64,000 nt of DNA. Source: Lysinibacillus fusiformis (lineage in GTDB: Bacteria; Bacillota; Bacilli; Bacillales_A; Planococcaceae). The notes below the pieces were generated by a model. It was not told the DNA's origin. It was given only the letters and a program-made list of their open reading frames with translations, and made no database searches. Of this stretch, positions 34,006 to 42,820 are shown in pieces (position 1 is the first letter of the stretch; every line of letters starts with the position of its first letter). The DNA lies in assembly GCF_016925635.1 (NCBI RefSeq), contig NZ_CP070490.1, positions 3,602,001-3,666,000 on the forward strand, written 5' to 3'. A program made the position numbers and the translations under genes.

Positions 34006-34647
34006 ATTTGTCCTTCAGCGGGAGGGTAATACATTTTATCACAATCGTTCCTACTTCCTTTTTCGCTTCATACATTGATGGCTTAAATGAATTTTAATTC
34101 TGATTTGCACGACTCCTCGAACGTGGTGTTCACAAGCTGTAAGCAAGGTTCGTGTATGATTTTCATTAAAGGGAGGAGCTACGTTCATACATACTCAAGG
34201 TATTGACTAGTAGAAGGTAACAACCGTTAATGAAAAAACAATGCACTTCTGCTACATCTGGCGAAATCCTTTTGGTCATGCAACAAACTAACTTGTTGTT
34301 CACATTTTCGGCATGTACATTTGGCTATGCGGGTTAAACAAAGAATTTCTAAGGGAAAGTGTTCACTTTTATTTGTTTAGATGATTGGTTTACAATACGC
34401 ACGTCATCTTTTAAACAGGTTATTCAATTGTAAGCCCGCTGAAGTTAATGTTAAATCTGTTAAACACACAGCTGTTGTACATTGCTGAAAAATATGAGGT
34501 ACAGAACAAATAGCTGTTCTGTACGTTTATCATACAATATTCTGAAAAATTAGTCAATTTAAATGGGTTTGATTTTTTATTTTCTCGGATTACCTCTTAT
34601 GTAATAAAATACAGTATAATTTTGTAGGAAAGGAATGAGTGTAGACT
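34006..34647. other. Gene-free stretch
   Basis: About 640 bases without a credible gene. The only clear structure is a perfect 10-bp inverted repeat GTACAGAACA/TGTTCTGTAC (34499-34524) with a 6-base loop and no T-run. A TATAAT-like box lies near 34614, before the HD-domain gene. The region might be a decayed gene, but I could not find a recognisable reading frame on either strand. Confidence 0.35.
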
Positions 34648-35262
34648 ATGAATCATTTAATGAATAAAGTACGTGAAATATATGAGCAATTTGATGCTAG
34701 TCATGATTTTCAACATATTGAACGCGTCTATCAAAATGCATTAGCAATCTTGCATTGTGAGCCAACAGCAGATGAAGAAGTTGTGAAAATAGCGGTGCTT
34801 TTACATGATGTCAGTGACAAAAAGTATACCGATAGCAAGGACAAGGAAGAACAGCTTATTGCGGAATTACCTGTTAGCGAGGAAAAAAAGCAGCATATTC
34901 GAGATTGTATTGCGCAAGTGTCGTTTAATGGTGGAAATGAGCTAGAAGCAACGTCATTGGAAGCAAAAATCGTCCGAGATGCAGATCGTTTAGATGCGAT
35001 TGGGGCCATTGGCATTGCCAGAACATTTGCCTATGGTGGAGCAAAAGGTCGCAAGCTTTATGATAAGGAAGAAGAAGCACGCAGAACTATGTCAGAGTCA
35101 GAATATCGTCAAAAAAATACCGCGTCTGTCACTCATTTTTATGAGAAATTATTACTGCTAAAAGATTTAATGGTGACGGAAAAGGGCAAACAAATGGCAC
35201 TTGAACGCCATCAATTTATGGAAAGCTTTTTAAAGCAACTCCAGCACGAAATTGGTCAGTAG
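34648..35262 (+). CDS. HD domain phosphohydrolase (YedJ-like)
   Basis: A 204-residue HD-superfamily protein. Metal ligands are visible as His in DASHDFQHIERVY (about residues 17-29), the His-Asp doublet in VLLHDVSDKKY (about 52-62) and the late Asp in VRDADRLDAIGAIG (about 110-123). It matches the YedJ-type group of uncharacterised phosphohydrolases, which probably act on nucleotides or related phosphate esters. Single gene, with AAAGGAATG upstream and a clean terminator. Confidence 0.85.
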   Translation: MNHLMNKVREIYEQFDASHDFQHIERVYQNALAILHCEPTADEEVVKIAVLLHDVSDKKYTDSKDKEEQLIAELPVSEEKKQHIRDCIAQVSFNGGNELEATSLEAKIVRDADRLDAIGAIGIARTFAYGGAKGRKLYDKEEEARRTMSESEYRQKNTASVTHFYEKLLLLKDLMVTEKGKQMALERHQFMESFLKQLQHEIGQ

Positions 35263-35270
35263 CATATAGG

Positions 35271-35308
35271 ACAAAAACCGCCTTTTCAATGAGAAGGGCG
35301 GTTTTTGT
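35271..35308 (+). terminator. Terminator of the HD-domain gene
   Basis: ACAAAAACCGCC pairs perfectly with GGCGGTTTTTGT. Confidence 0.92.
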
Positions 35309-35485
35309 GCTTCATTCGGGTAGGGCCTTCGTAGCACTAAAATTGTGAGGAGTGCTTTCAATATGACAAAAAAACGACTCCTATCGCAAGTGGCATAGCA
35401 CATCCATTGATGACGACTGCTAACGCCATTAAAAATCACTTTTTACTAACATAATAGATGGGAGGAGCAACAAGTGAGGAAACCT

Positions 35486-36886
35486 TCATCGTGTTATTTC
35501 TTTACCAATCGCTGTTGTTAATGCTTCCCAAATGATTGTCAGGTCTGCTGGAGAAGTGCGCCAATTACTGAAAGCCGCACGAATAGCTGGGATACCTTTG
35601 TAGACAGTTGGTGTCATGTATACGTTGCCTTGTTGATTTAAAGTCGTTAAAAATTGTTGGTTCATTTCAGCTGTCAGTGCCTCATGATTGACTGCGAAGC
35701 ACACGATATTTAGCCGAACAGGTGCTAGCAATGTAAAGTAGGGACTATCATCTATTTTTTGACCAAGCTGTTGTGCGAGTGATACATTTTCTTCTATTAA
35801 TTGTTGGTAGCCCAATTTACCATAGGCCTGTAAAGAAAACCAAGCAGGTAGCGCACGAAATCGACGTGAATTTTCAGGTGTAAGATCACAAAAATCTGGA
35901 TTTTCAAGGGAACTGCCAAGATAGGCAGCATTATTTTGAAAAACGGTTGCTTGCAATGATTGATGACGGGTAAATTGCATAGCGGCATCATAAGGGACGT
36001 TCAGCCATTTATGGGCGTCAATTGTAATAGAATCTGCATAATTCATGCCCTCGACAAAGTGACGATACTTTGGTGAACACGCTGCAAAGCCACCAAAAGC
36101 CGCATCTACATGAAGCCAGAAAGGATATCGCTTTTTTAGCGCGCCAATCGCTTGTAAATCATCAAAGTCAACCGTATTGACAGTTCCAGTATTTGCTACA
36201 ACTATACAAGGTTCATGTTGATTTTCTTCAAGAAACTGCTGGAATTTTGTGATGTCAATTGCTTCCCGCTGTTCCTGACATAGGATTGTATGAATAGAAT
36301 TTCTACCCATGCCAAGCATAGAAGTTGCTTTGACAATACTTGAGTGGGGCGTTCCGCTAACAATTTTTATTGGAGGGATACCATATAGACCATCCAAAGC
36401 AGTGTTTTTTCCATAGTATTGTGCAATCCATTCCCTTGCTTGAGCCAGTCCTACAAAATTAGCCATCGTAGCCCCACTGACAAATGTTCCTCGATAATCA
36501 TCGCTCAGTAGCAATAACTCCTTTAGCATGTCAATTGTCGCAAGCTCCATTGAACCAGCAATAGAGCCCTTAGAATGGGATAAATTTTGATCGTAAATAC
36601 TTACTAACCAATCTCCGACAATCGAAGCAGGGGTAGATCCACCTGTGACAAAACCCAAGTATCTTGAACCTGCACTACTATTTAAGCCCTCAGCAAATTG
36701 CTTTGTAAAATATTGAAGTGTTGCCTGAGCACCCTCACCCACTTCTGGAAGTATTGACGTAGGAAGGCTAGAGGAATGGTTCGTTACAGCTCTATGCTCC
36801 AAATTAGTAAAAAAATTGGCTGCATGATCAACTACATCCATTAAAAGCGTTTTTATTTTTTCCTGATCTTGCTTCATGCTCGTCAT
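35486..36886 (-). CDS. PLP-dependent group II decarboxylase family protein
   Basis: A 466-residue fold-type I enzyme of the aromatic-L-amino-acid/glutamate/diaminobutyrate decarboxylase family. The PLP lysine is in IDAHKWLNVPYDAA (about residue 293), preceded by HVDAAFGGFAACS with the cofactor-binding Asp. The substrate-side TGGSTPASIVGDW and SGATMANFVGL segments are typical. The substrate is not evident; 2,4-diaminobutyrate, tyrosine or glutamate are family options. It is divergent from a MocR-type regulator, which probably controls it. ATG 36886 is preceded by AAGGGA at a longish distance. Confidence 0.83.
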   Translation of the reverse strand: MTSMKQDQEKIKTLLMDVVDHAANFFTNLEHRAVTNHSSSLPTSILPEVGEGAQATLQYFTKQFAEGLNSSAGSRYLGFVTGGSTPASIVGDWLVSIYDQNLSHSKGSIAGSMELATIDMLKELLLLSDDYRGTFVSGATMANFVGLAQAREWIAQYYGKNTALDGLYGIPPIKIVSGTPHSSIVKATSMLGMGRNSIHTILCQEQREAIDITKFQQFLEENQHEPCIVVANTGTVNTVDFDDLQAIGALKKRYPFWLHVDAAFGGFAACSPKYRHFVEGMNYADSITIDAHKWLNVPYDAAMQFTRHQSLQATVFQNNAAYLGSSLENPDFCDLTPENSRRFRALPAWFSLQAYGKLGYQQLIEENVSLAQQLGQKIDDSPYFTLLAPVRLNIVCFAVNHEALTAEMNQQFLTTLNQQGNVYMTPTVYKGIPAIRAAFSNWRTSPADLTIIWEALTTAIGKEITR

Positions 36887-36948
36887 GTGTCATCATTTCC
36901 CTTCATTTTAACTTAGCTATTTCTGCCTCTACACTATATAGTGATATG

Positions 36949-36977
36949 TATAACAGTCAAATGAAGACTATAACAGT
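36949..36977 (+). promoter_or_regulatory. Direct repeats in the MocR/decarboxylase promoter region
   Basis: TATAACAGT occurs at 36949-36957 and 36969-36977, exactly 20 bp apart, just before the mocR start codon. A palindrome ACTATATAGT (36933-36942) lies next to them. MocR proteins such as GabR and PdxR bind direct repeats in the gap to a divergent target gene, so this is a good operator candidate. Confidence 0.55.
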
Positions 36978-36987
36978 TGGAGGTCCA

Positions 36988-38451
36988 ATGGAAATAAAGC
37001 TGAATCGTCAGTCCGATCAATCTTTAATCAATCAGATTTCAACTATCATTGCAGAAAAAATAAGGTCAGAATATTTACAGGAAGGGAGCCAATTACCTTC
37101 TATTCGGAGCTTTTCAAAAGAAAATCAAGTGAGCCCTGTAACGGTCAGTAAGGCGTATGCCTTATTAGAAAGAAATGGTTATATTGAAGTGATACATGGC
37201 AAGGGGGCATTTGTTCGAAAAAAAGGACAAAGAGGCACAAATGAGACCTGCAGTGATTATAACTGGCAATTAACGATCCCTGATTACATTCAACGTTCTC
37301 AATCTATGTTAAATAAAAGAATGGACTACGCGATGAAATTCTCAAGTGCTACTATCCACCCAGGGTTATTACCCTCTGTTTATTTGGTGAATGAAATTGT
37401 GGCGATATTACAGGCAGATCCTCAGATTGTGGCTCGTTATGGAACTGTTCAGGGTGATGAAGAAGTACGAAAGGCGATCCAAGACTATGTCCAAGAATAT
37501 AATCACATTGCCACAACACCGCAAGAAATTATTGTGACAAACGGTGTACAACAAGGGATAGATGTAGTGGCTAGAACATTTATTGGCCCTGGAGATATTG
37601 TTATTACCGAAGCCCCTACATATACAGCAGCCATCGATGTCTTTAGAAATCGTGGGGCCCACATTATTCCCATACCAGTAGACGAGGAGGGAATGCAGAC
37701 AACTCTTCTAGCGACACTATGCCTAAGCAAACAACCAAAGCTTATCTATACAAATCCAACATTTCAGAATCCTACAGGCACAGTTCTAAGTGAAGCGAGA
37801 AGGGGAGAGTTGCTGGATCTTGCCCAACAATATGGCTTTCTTATTGTAGAGGACGATTCATGGAATGAAATTTATTTTGACGATAACCCCCCACCACCAA
37901 CGCTCAAAGCTTTAGATACAAGTGGTCATGTTATTTATTTAAAAGGCTTTAGTAAGGCGTTAGCCCCAAGTTGTAGAATCGGCGCTATTCTTTCAAAAGG
38001 TACCGTTCATCAACGACTTTTATCTGCCAAATCCAGTGCCGATTCGGGTAACCCCTTATTAACACAAAAGGCACTGATTCCATTCTTACGTTCAGATCGA
38101 ATGCATGCCCATTTAGAAAAACTGCGTATTGCACTTGAGATAAGAAGGGATCAGACGATTGCATTGTTGAATAAGCATGCACCAAAGGGCGTTACGTGGA
38201 TCGAACCAAAGGGTGGGCTCAATATTTGGGTATCTTTACCTCGTAATGGTAATACGGATGAGCTGTTATGGAAGGCTCAACAAAACCATATTACCTTTTT
38301 ACCAAGCTCAGCTTGTTATCCAGGAGAGCCTCAATATCACCATATGAGAATTAGTTATTCTTATCCTGAACCGCATGACTTAACACAAGGAATCATCAAG
38401 CTCTGTCAGCTTATGGAATCCTATTTACAGGACATTTCACCGGCTCGCTGA
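36988..38451 (+). CDS. MocR-type regulator (GntR HTH fused to aminotransferase fold)
   Basis: A 487-residue fusion of an N-terminal GntR winged helix (about 1-75; LPSIRSFSKENQVSPVTVSK) and a class I aminotransferase-like domain. That domain keeps the PLP lysine in YLKGFSKALAPSCRIG (about residue 323) and the cofactor Asp/Tyr region TNPTFQNPTG. Such proteins use PLP, or a PLP adduct with an amino compound, as a sensor. ATG 36988 has GGAGGTCC upstream and is chosen over the far upstream frame start. Its neighbour, the divergent PLP decarboxylase, is the natural target. Confidence 0.87.
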   Translation: MEIKLNRQSDQSLINQISTIIAEKIRSEYLQEGSQLPSIRSFSKENQVSPVTVSKAYALLERNGYIEVIHGKGAFVRKKGQRGTNETCSDYNWQLTIPDYIQRSQSMLNKRMDYAMKFSSATIHPGLLPSVYLVNEIVAILQADPQIVARYGTVQGDEEVRKAIQDYVQEYNHIATTPQEIIVTNGVQQGIDVVARTFIGPGDIVITEAPTYTAAIDVFRNRGAHIIPIPVDEEGMQTTLLATLCLSKQPKLIYTNPTFQNPTGTVLSEARRGELLDLAQQYGFLIVEDDSWNEIYFDDNPPPPTLKALDTSGHVIYLKGFSKALAPSCRIGAILSKGTVHQRLLSAKSSADSGNPLLTQKALIPFLRSDRMHAHLEKLRIALEIRRDQTIALLNKHAPKGVTWIEPKGGLNIWVSLPRNGNTDELLWKAQQNHITFLPSSACYPGEPQYHHMRISYSYPEPHDLTQGIIKLCQLMESYLQDISPAR

Positions 38452-38575
38452 TAGTTTGTTGTTCTTTGTTTACCTGCCGTTTGATGTTATGATGAATAGT
38501 GGATATCAATAATCGTCTACATAAAAATCGTGTGGGCATGGACAATACCTAACATGAAAGAGATGGAATAGTGGA

Positions 38576-40462
38576 ATGAGTCATTTAATCGTACAAAATT
38601 TAACCAAAACGGTGGGCGATAAAACGCTTTTTCAAAATATTGAATTTACCATTTATGAGGGAGAGCGAGCAGGCTTAATCGGTATAAACGGAACGGGAAA
38701 ATCAACCCTGTTATCCATTTTAGCTGGGGACATGGAAGCGGATACGATGACAGTAGATCGCCCGAATAAATACCGTGTCGCCTATTTACCACAGGAGCCG
38801 ACATTTAATGCTGGGGAAACGGTTTTACAGGCTGTCTTTGCAGGCGATTCGCCCATTTTACAGCTTAATCGTCAATATGAGGAAACGGTTGCTGCACTAG
38901 CAAGTAACCCTACATCCGAAAGTTTACAAAAGACGTTATTTAGCCTGCAACAGCGCATGGATGAAGAGCAGGCATGGGATGTCAATGCCCTTGCGAAAAC
39001 GGCTTTAACAAAGCTAGGGATTGAAACATTTGAAAGAGAGGTACTAACGCTATCAGGCGGCCAGCAAAAACGGGTTGCATTAGCGAAGGTGTTAATTGAA
39101 CCAGCGGATCTTTACTTATTGGATGAGCCTACCAACCATTTAGATGTGCAGTCTACAGAATGGCTTCAAGAGATGGTATTACGACTAAAGGGTGCAGTGA
39201 TTTTCATCACCCACGATCGTTACTTCTTAGATGAATTATCAACACATATTTACGAGTTAGCGAATCAAACCTTGTATCGTCATACAGGGAATTACGGTGA
39301 TTATTTAGAGGCACGAGCTATTCGTGAGGAAATGCAAGTTGCTTCTGCGCAGAAGGATCGCAACCGTTACCGTTCAGAATTAAAATGGATTCGTCGCGGT
39401 GCGAAGGCGCGTTCAACCAAGCAAAAGGCTCGTATTCAACGCTTTGAAAAGCTAGAAGAAAACCTAGAACGCAAATCAGAGGATGTTTCATTGGATATGG
39501 GACTTGCAACAACACGCCTTGGTCGTAAAGTGCTGGAGGCTGAGAATATTTCGAAAGCCTTTGGACAGCAAAAAATCCTTGAAAACTTCTCATTTTTACT
39601 ACAGCAGGGTGACCGAATTGGCATTATCGGTGCGAACGGAGTAGGAAAATCAACTTTATTGAACATGCTAGCAGGAGAGCTGACACCAGATCAAGGTGAA
39701 ATTCTTGTTGGATCAACAGTGAAGCTGGCACATTTCAAGCAAACATTGCCGAAAATGAATGAAAATGAGCGCATGATTGAATATATACGTGAGGCTTCAA
39801 ATGATATTACGGATGCAGAGGGTGTTCGTTACTCAGCCGCTCAAATGCTGGAGCGCTTTTTATTCCCGCTGCATGCTCACGGCACACCAATTGGAAAATT
39901 ATCGGGCGGTGAGCGCAAGCGTCTTCATTTATTACGTTTATTGATGGAGCAACCGAATGTTCTGTTGCTGGACGAGCCTACCAATGACCTGGATATTGAA
40001 ACATTGGGTGTGCTAGAGGATTTCATCGAGCATTTCCCTGGCGTTGTTATCACGATTTCCCATGATCGTTTCTTCCTCGACCGTATTGCGAAAAAGCTAT
40101 GGATACTAGATGGTCAGGGACAGGTAGAAGAAACATTGGATCTTTACAGTGAGTACCTGGAGAAACGTGAGCAGGCAGCAACTGTCAAAGTAGAAACGCC
40201 AAAAGTGGAAAAGGCCAAGTCCGAAAAGCCAAAATCAGATAAGAAAAAGCTATCGTTTAAAGAGCAAAAAGAGTGGGAAACGATTGCAGACGAGATTGAA
40301 AAAACGGAGACGGCCATTATGGAGACCGAAGAAGGAATCGCGAATGCAGGCTCAGATTTTACAAAGTTACAGGAATTAACAGCCAAGTTGGATGAACTAA
40401 ATGCACACTATGAGCATCTGATTGAAAGATGGTCTTATTTAGATGAAATAGTTAACGGATAA
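38576..40462 (+). CDS. ABC-F family ATPase (YfmR/Uup-like)
   Basis: A 628-residue soluble protein with two ABC domains and no membrane segment. Walker A motifs are GINGTGKST (about 37) and GANGVGKST (about 352). Signatures are LSGGQQKR and LSGGERKR, and both Walker B sites are LLDEPTNHLD/LLDEPTNDLD, with catalytic Glu present. A charged linker between the domains (about 240-300) and a Lys/Glu-rich C-terminal coiled coil (about 540-628) match YfmR/Uup. ABC-F proteins act on the ribosome to relieve stalling. It is followed closely by cvfC. ATG 38576 has a weak upstream site. Confidence 0.9.
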   Translation: MSHLIVQNLTKTVGDKTLFQNIEFTIYEGERAGLIGINGTGKSTLLSILAGDMEADTMTVDRPNKYRVAYLPQEPTFNAGETVLQAVFAGDSPILQLNRQYEETVAALASNPTSESLQKTLFSLQQRMDEEQAWDVNALAKTALTKLGIETFEREVLTLSGGQQKRVALAKVLIEPADLYLLDEPTNHLDVQSTEWLQEMVLRLKGAVIFITHDRYFLDELSTHIYELANQTLYRHTGNYGDYLEARAIREEMQVASAQKDRNRYRSELKWIRRGAKARSTKQKARIQRFEKLEENLERKSEDVSLDMGLATTRLGRKVLEAENISKAFGQQKILENFSFLLQQGDRIGIIGANGVGKSTLLNMLAGELTPDQGEILVGSTVKLAHFKQTLPKMNENERMIEYIREASNDITDAEGVRYSAAQMLERFLFPLHAHGTPIGKLSGGERKRLHLLRLLMEQPNVLLLDEPTNDLDIETLGVLEDFIEHFPGVVITISHDRFFLDRIAKKLWILDGQGQVEETLDLYSEYLEKREQAATVKVETPKVEKAKSEKPKSDKKKLSFKEQKEWETIADEIEKTETAIMETEEGIANAGSDFTKLQELTAKLDELNAHYEHLIERWSYLDEIVNG

Positions 40463-40474
40463 GGAGCGATAGAC

Positions 40475-41602
40475 ATGAAGATTATTACAATTGAACCGAC
40501 GCCAAGTCCCAATTCTATGAAGATTGTTGTTGATACAGAGCTACCGTTCGGGAAAAGCTATAATTTTACAAAAGATAATAAAGACGAAGCAACTGGCGAG
40601 GCTGCTGCTATTTTAGCGATTGAAGGAGTAAAGGGCGTTTACCATGTAGCCGATTTCTTTGCTGTTGAGCGTAATGCCAAATATGCATGGGAAGGCATTC
40701 TAGCAAGTATTCGTCAAGTGTTAGGGGAAGATGTCCAAACACAAGAAGAAACCGTTGTAGCCAATGAATTTTATGGAGAGGTTTACGTGCATGTACAGTT
40801 TTACAAGCAGGTGCCTTTACAAGTAAAAGTTTTTGATAATCAACGCGAGTATCGTATTAGCTGTGGTGACCGTTTTGTCGATGCGTTTAATCAAATCATT
40901 GAATCAGCAGTAGATGAAAACTATATTTTCCAACGTAAGTGGATTGATTATGGTGTTCGCTACGGTGAGCTGGAAGAAATTGCAGAAACCGTCCAACAGG
41001 AGATTGATGTCACTTATTCTGCTGACCGTTTAGCAGAAATTGTCGCAGCTATCAATAATGATGGCGAAAAAGCAGTGTTGAAAACGGATAAACTAAAAGT
41101 GACGGTGGAGCAGTTCAAGCAACCAGAATGGGAGAAACGCTTCCAATTACTTGACCAAATGGCTGACCCTGAGCTAGAAGATCTACCGCTATTGGATTTG
41201 GCCTTACAGGATGAACAAATGTCCATTCGTCGATTAGCAACAGTATACTTAGGCATGATTGAGGATGTGGCTGTTGTACCTTATTTAGAAAGAGCCCTAC
41301 AGGATAAAAGCGCAGCGGTACGCCGAACAGCAGGTGACTGCATGAGTGACCTTGGCTTAGTAGAATTTGAAGAAGCCATGCTACAAGCCTTACAGGATAA
41401 AAACAAATTGGTTCGCTGGCGCGCAGCGATGTATTTATATGAAGTCGGCACGGAGCAATCCTTACCAGCATTGAAGGCTGCTGAGGATGACAAAGAATTC
41501 GAAGTGAAGCTACAAGTGAAAATGGCCATTGCCCGTATCGAACAGGGCGAAGAAGCAAAAGGCTCGGTCTGGAAGCAAATGACCGAATCCCGTCAACAAT
41601 AA
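40475..41602 (+). CDS. Conserved virulence factor C-like protein (NifU N-terminal domain plus HEAT repeats)
   Basis: A 375-residue protein. Residues 1-85 (IEPTPSPNSMKIVVDTELPF...) form a scaffold Nfu/NifU N-terminal domain. About residues 230-360 consist of short helical pairs such as EDLPLLDLALQDEQMSIRRL and VVPYLERALQDKSAAVRRTA, which are HEAT-like repeats. This layout is that of CvfC (YpgR in B. subtilis), a conserved Firmicute protein whose loss reduces virulence in S. aureus; the mechanism is unknown. It starts 12 bases after the ABC-F gene with AAGGAGCG upstream, so the two are likely co-transcribed. Confidence 0.8.
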   Translation: MKIITIEPTPSPNSMKIVVDTELPFGKSYNFTKDNKDEATGEAAAILAIEGVKGVYHVADFFAVERNAKYAWEGILASIRQVLGEDVQTQEETVVANEFYGEVYVHVQFYKQVPLQVKVFDNQREYRISCGDRFVDAFNQIIESAVDENYIFQRKWIDYGVRYGELEEIAETVQQEIDVTYSADRLAEIVAAINNDGEKAVLKTDKLKVTVEQFKQPEWEKRFQLLDQMADPELEDLPLLDLALQDEQMSIRRLATVYLGMIEDVAVVPYLERALQDKSAAVRRTAGDCMSDLGLVEFEEAMLQALQDKNKLVRWRAAMYLYEVGTEQSLPALKAAEDDKEFEVKLQVKMAIARIEQGEEAKGSVWKQMTESRQQ

Positions 41603-41607
41603 TCAGG

Positions 41608-41633
41608 AAAAACCAGCAGACGCTGGTTTTTTT
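41608..41633 (+). terminator. Terminator of the ABC-F/cvfC pair
   Basis: AAAAACCAGC pairs with GCTGGTTTTT around a short loop, followed by T residues. Confidence 0.88.
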
Positions 41634-41656
41634 CTGTTTTGTAATGGTTGGGGGTT

Positions 41657-42552
41657 GCTCTAATCAGTGGGTGAAGTTGATCCTGAATAGTGAGGGTCCG
41701 CTCCAAGAAGTTGGAAAGTCGCTCGTAAGAAATGAGGAGTCGCTCTAAAAAGAGAGAACCTGATCTAAAAAGGGGTAAGACCGCTCCTAAGAAGTGAAAG
41801 TCGCTCTTAAGAAGTGAGAACCCGCTCTAAAAAGAGAGAGAGAGAGCCACTCGTAGAAATGAGGACCTGCTCTCAAAAATGATGAAGCCGCTCCTAAGAA
41901 GTGAAAGCCCGCTCTAAAAAGAGAGAAAGCCGCTCTTAAGAAGTGAGAACCCGCTCTAAAAAGAGAGAAAGCCGCTCCTAAGAAGCGAAAGCCCGCTCTA
42001 AAAAGAGAGAAAGCCGCTCTTAAGAAGCGAATCCCCGCTCTAAAAGGTGAGAAAGTCGCTCCTAAGAAGCGAAAGCCCGCTCCAAAAAGAGAGAGAGCCG
42101 CTCCTAAGAAGCGAATCCCCGCTCTAAAAGGTGAGAAAGCTGCTCCTAAGAAGTGAATCCCCGCTCCAAAAAGAGAGAAAGCCGCTCCTAAGAAGCGAAT
42201 TCCCGCTCTAAAAAGAGAGAAAGCCGCTCCTAAGAAGCGAAAGCCTGCTCCAAAAAGAGAGAAAGCCGCTCCTAAGAAGCGAATCCCTGCTCAAAAAGTT
42301 AAGAAAGCCGCTCCTAAGAAGTGGGAACCCGCTCTAAAAAGGGGTAAGACCGCTCCTAAGAAGCGAAAGCCCGCTCCAAAAAGTTAAGAAAGCCGCTCCT
42401 AAGAAGCGAATATCCGCTCTAAAAGGTGAGAAAGCCGCTCCTAAGAAGTGAAAACCCGCTCTAAAAAGGGGTAAGACCGCTCCTAAGAAGCGAATCCCTG
42501 CTCTAAAAGGTGAGAAAGCCGCTCCTAAGAAGCGAAACCCCGCTCCAAAAAA
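41657..42552. repeat. Tandem array of about 43 units of 21 bp in two alternating types
   Basis: Almost every unit begins GCTC and is 21 bp long. Type A is GCTCCTAAGAAGYGAAWSCC plus C; type B is GCTCYAAAAAGAGAGAAAGC plus C. From about 41890 onwards they alternate strictly, giving a 42-bp period. The first ten units (41657-41870) are degenerate and include length variants, while the core is nearly uniform, as expected for repeat expansion. Each type has short self-complementary parts (CGCT...AGCG; CTCT...AGAG). There are no unique spacers, so it is not CRISPR. An A-tract recurs every 42 bp in phase with helical turns. No gene is assigned. Confidence 0.9.
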
Positions 42553-42820
42553 AGTATTGCCCTCTTCCAAACTAAAAATCTATCAACCATCCAAAACCAC
42601 TCCTATCGAAACCAATCATCTCCTGCATTCAGTGAATTCAGTGAATGGATCGAAAAAACGCGTAAAACAGAAAAAAATGTTGTTTTCTAGTGATTTATTG
42701 CTAAACAAAAAGTTAAGGGCCTACTTTGAATCATTAACATATTGTCTAGTTTCATAGAGAAAGGACAATGTTAAAATAACATAAATTCAGAATATTCTTT
42801 AAAAATAGGAGGTCCTTTGC
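42553..42820. promoter_or_regulatory. Region between the 21-bp array and the catabolic operon
   Basis: 268 bases, AT-rich, with no gene. TTGTCTAGTTTCATAGAGAA (42742-42761) contains an inverted TCTA/TAGA, and a similar string (GTCTATTTCATT...TTAGAGAAA) lies upstream of the pucR gene at 55378-55401. A -10-like TAAAAT lies near 42772. This is the probable promoter and control region of the operon. Confidence 0.4.

Noticed and set aside
34113-34130. Possible LexA/SOS box (CGAACGTGGTGTTC)
   Set aside because: The half-sites are one base too far apart for the Gram-positive CGAAC-N4-GTTCG consensus and no SOS gene follows.
35362-35397. 11-codon frame (MTKKRLLSQVA) with an upstream GAGGAG
   Set aside because: Too short, no family resemblance and no promoter; could be a remnant but cannot be supported. 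A similar 15-codon GTG frame near 35474 overlaps the decarboxylase end.
41657-42552. CRISPR-like array
   Set aside because: Units are contiguous 21-bp repeats of two types; there are no unique spacers of constant length and no cas genes nearby.
42334-42570. 78-residue minus-strand open frame in the 21-bp array
   Set aside because: It is only the translation of the repeat, has no ribosome site of note and no non-repeated domain; treated as part of the array.
42557-42757. 66-residue plus-strand frame after the array
   Set aside because: No ribosome site, biased composition and no recognisable domain; it covers the probable promoter region of the M20 operon.
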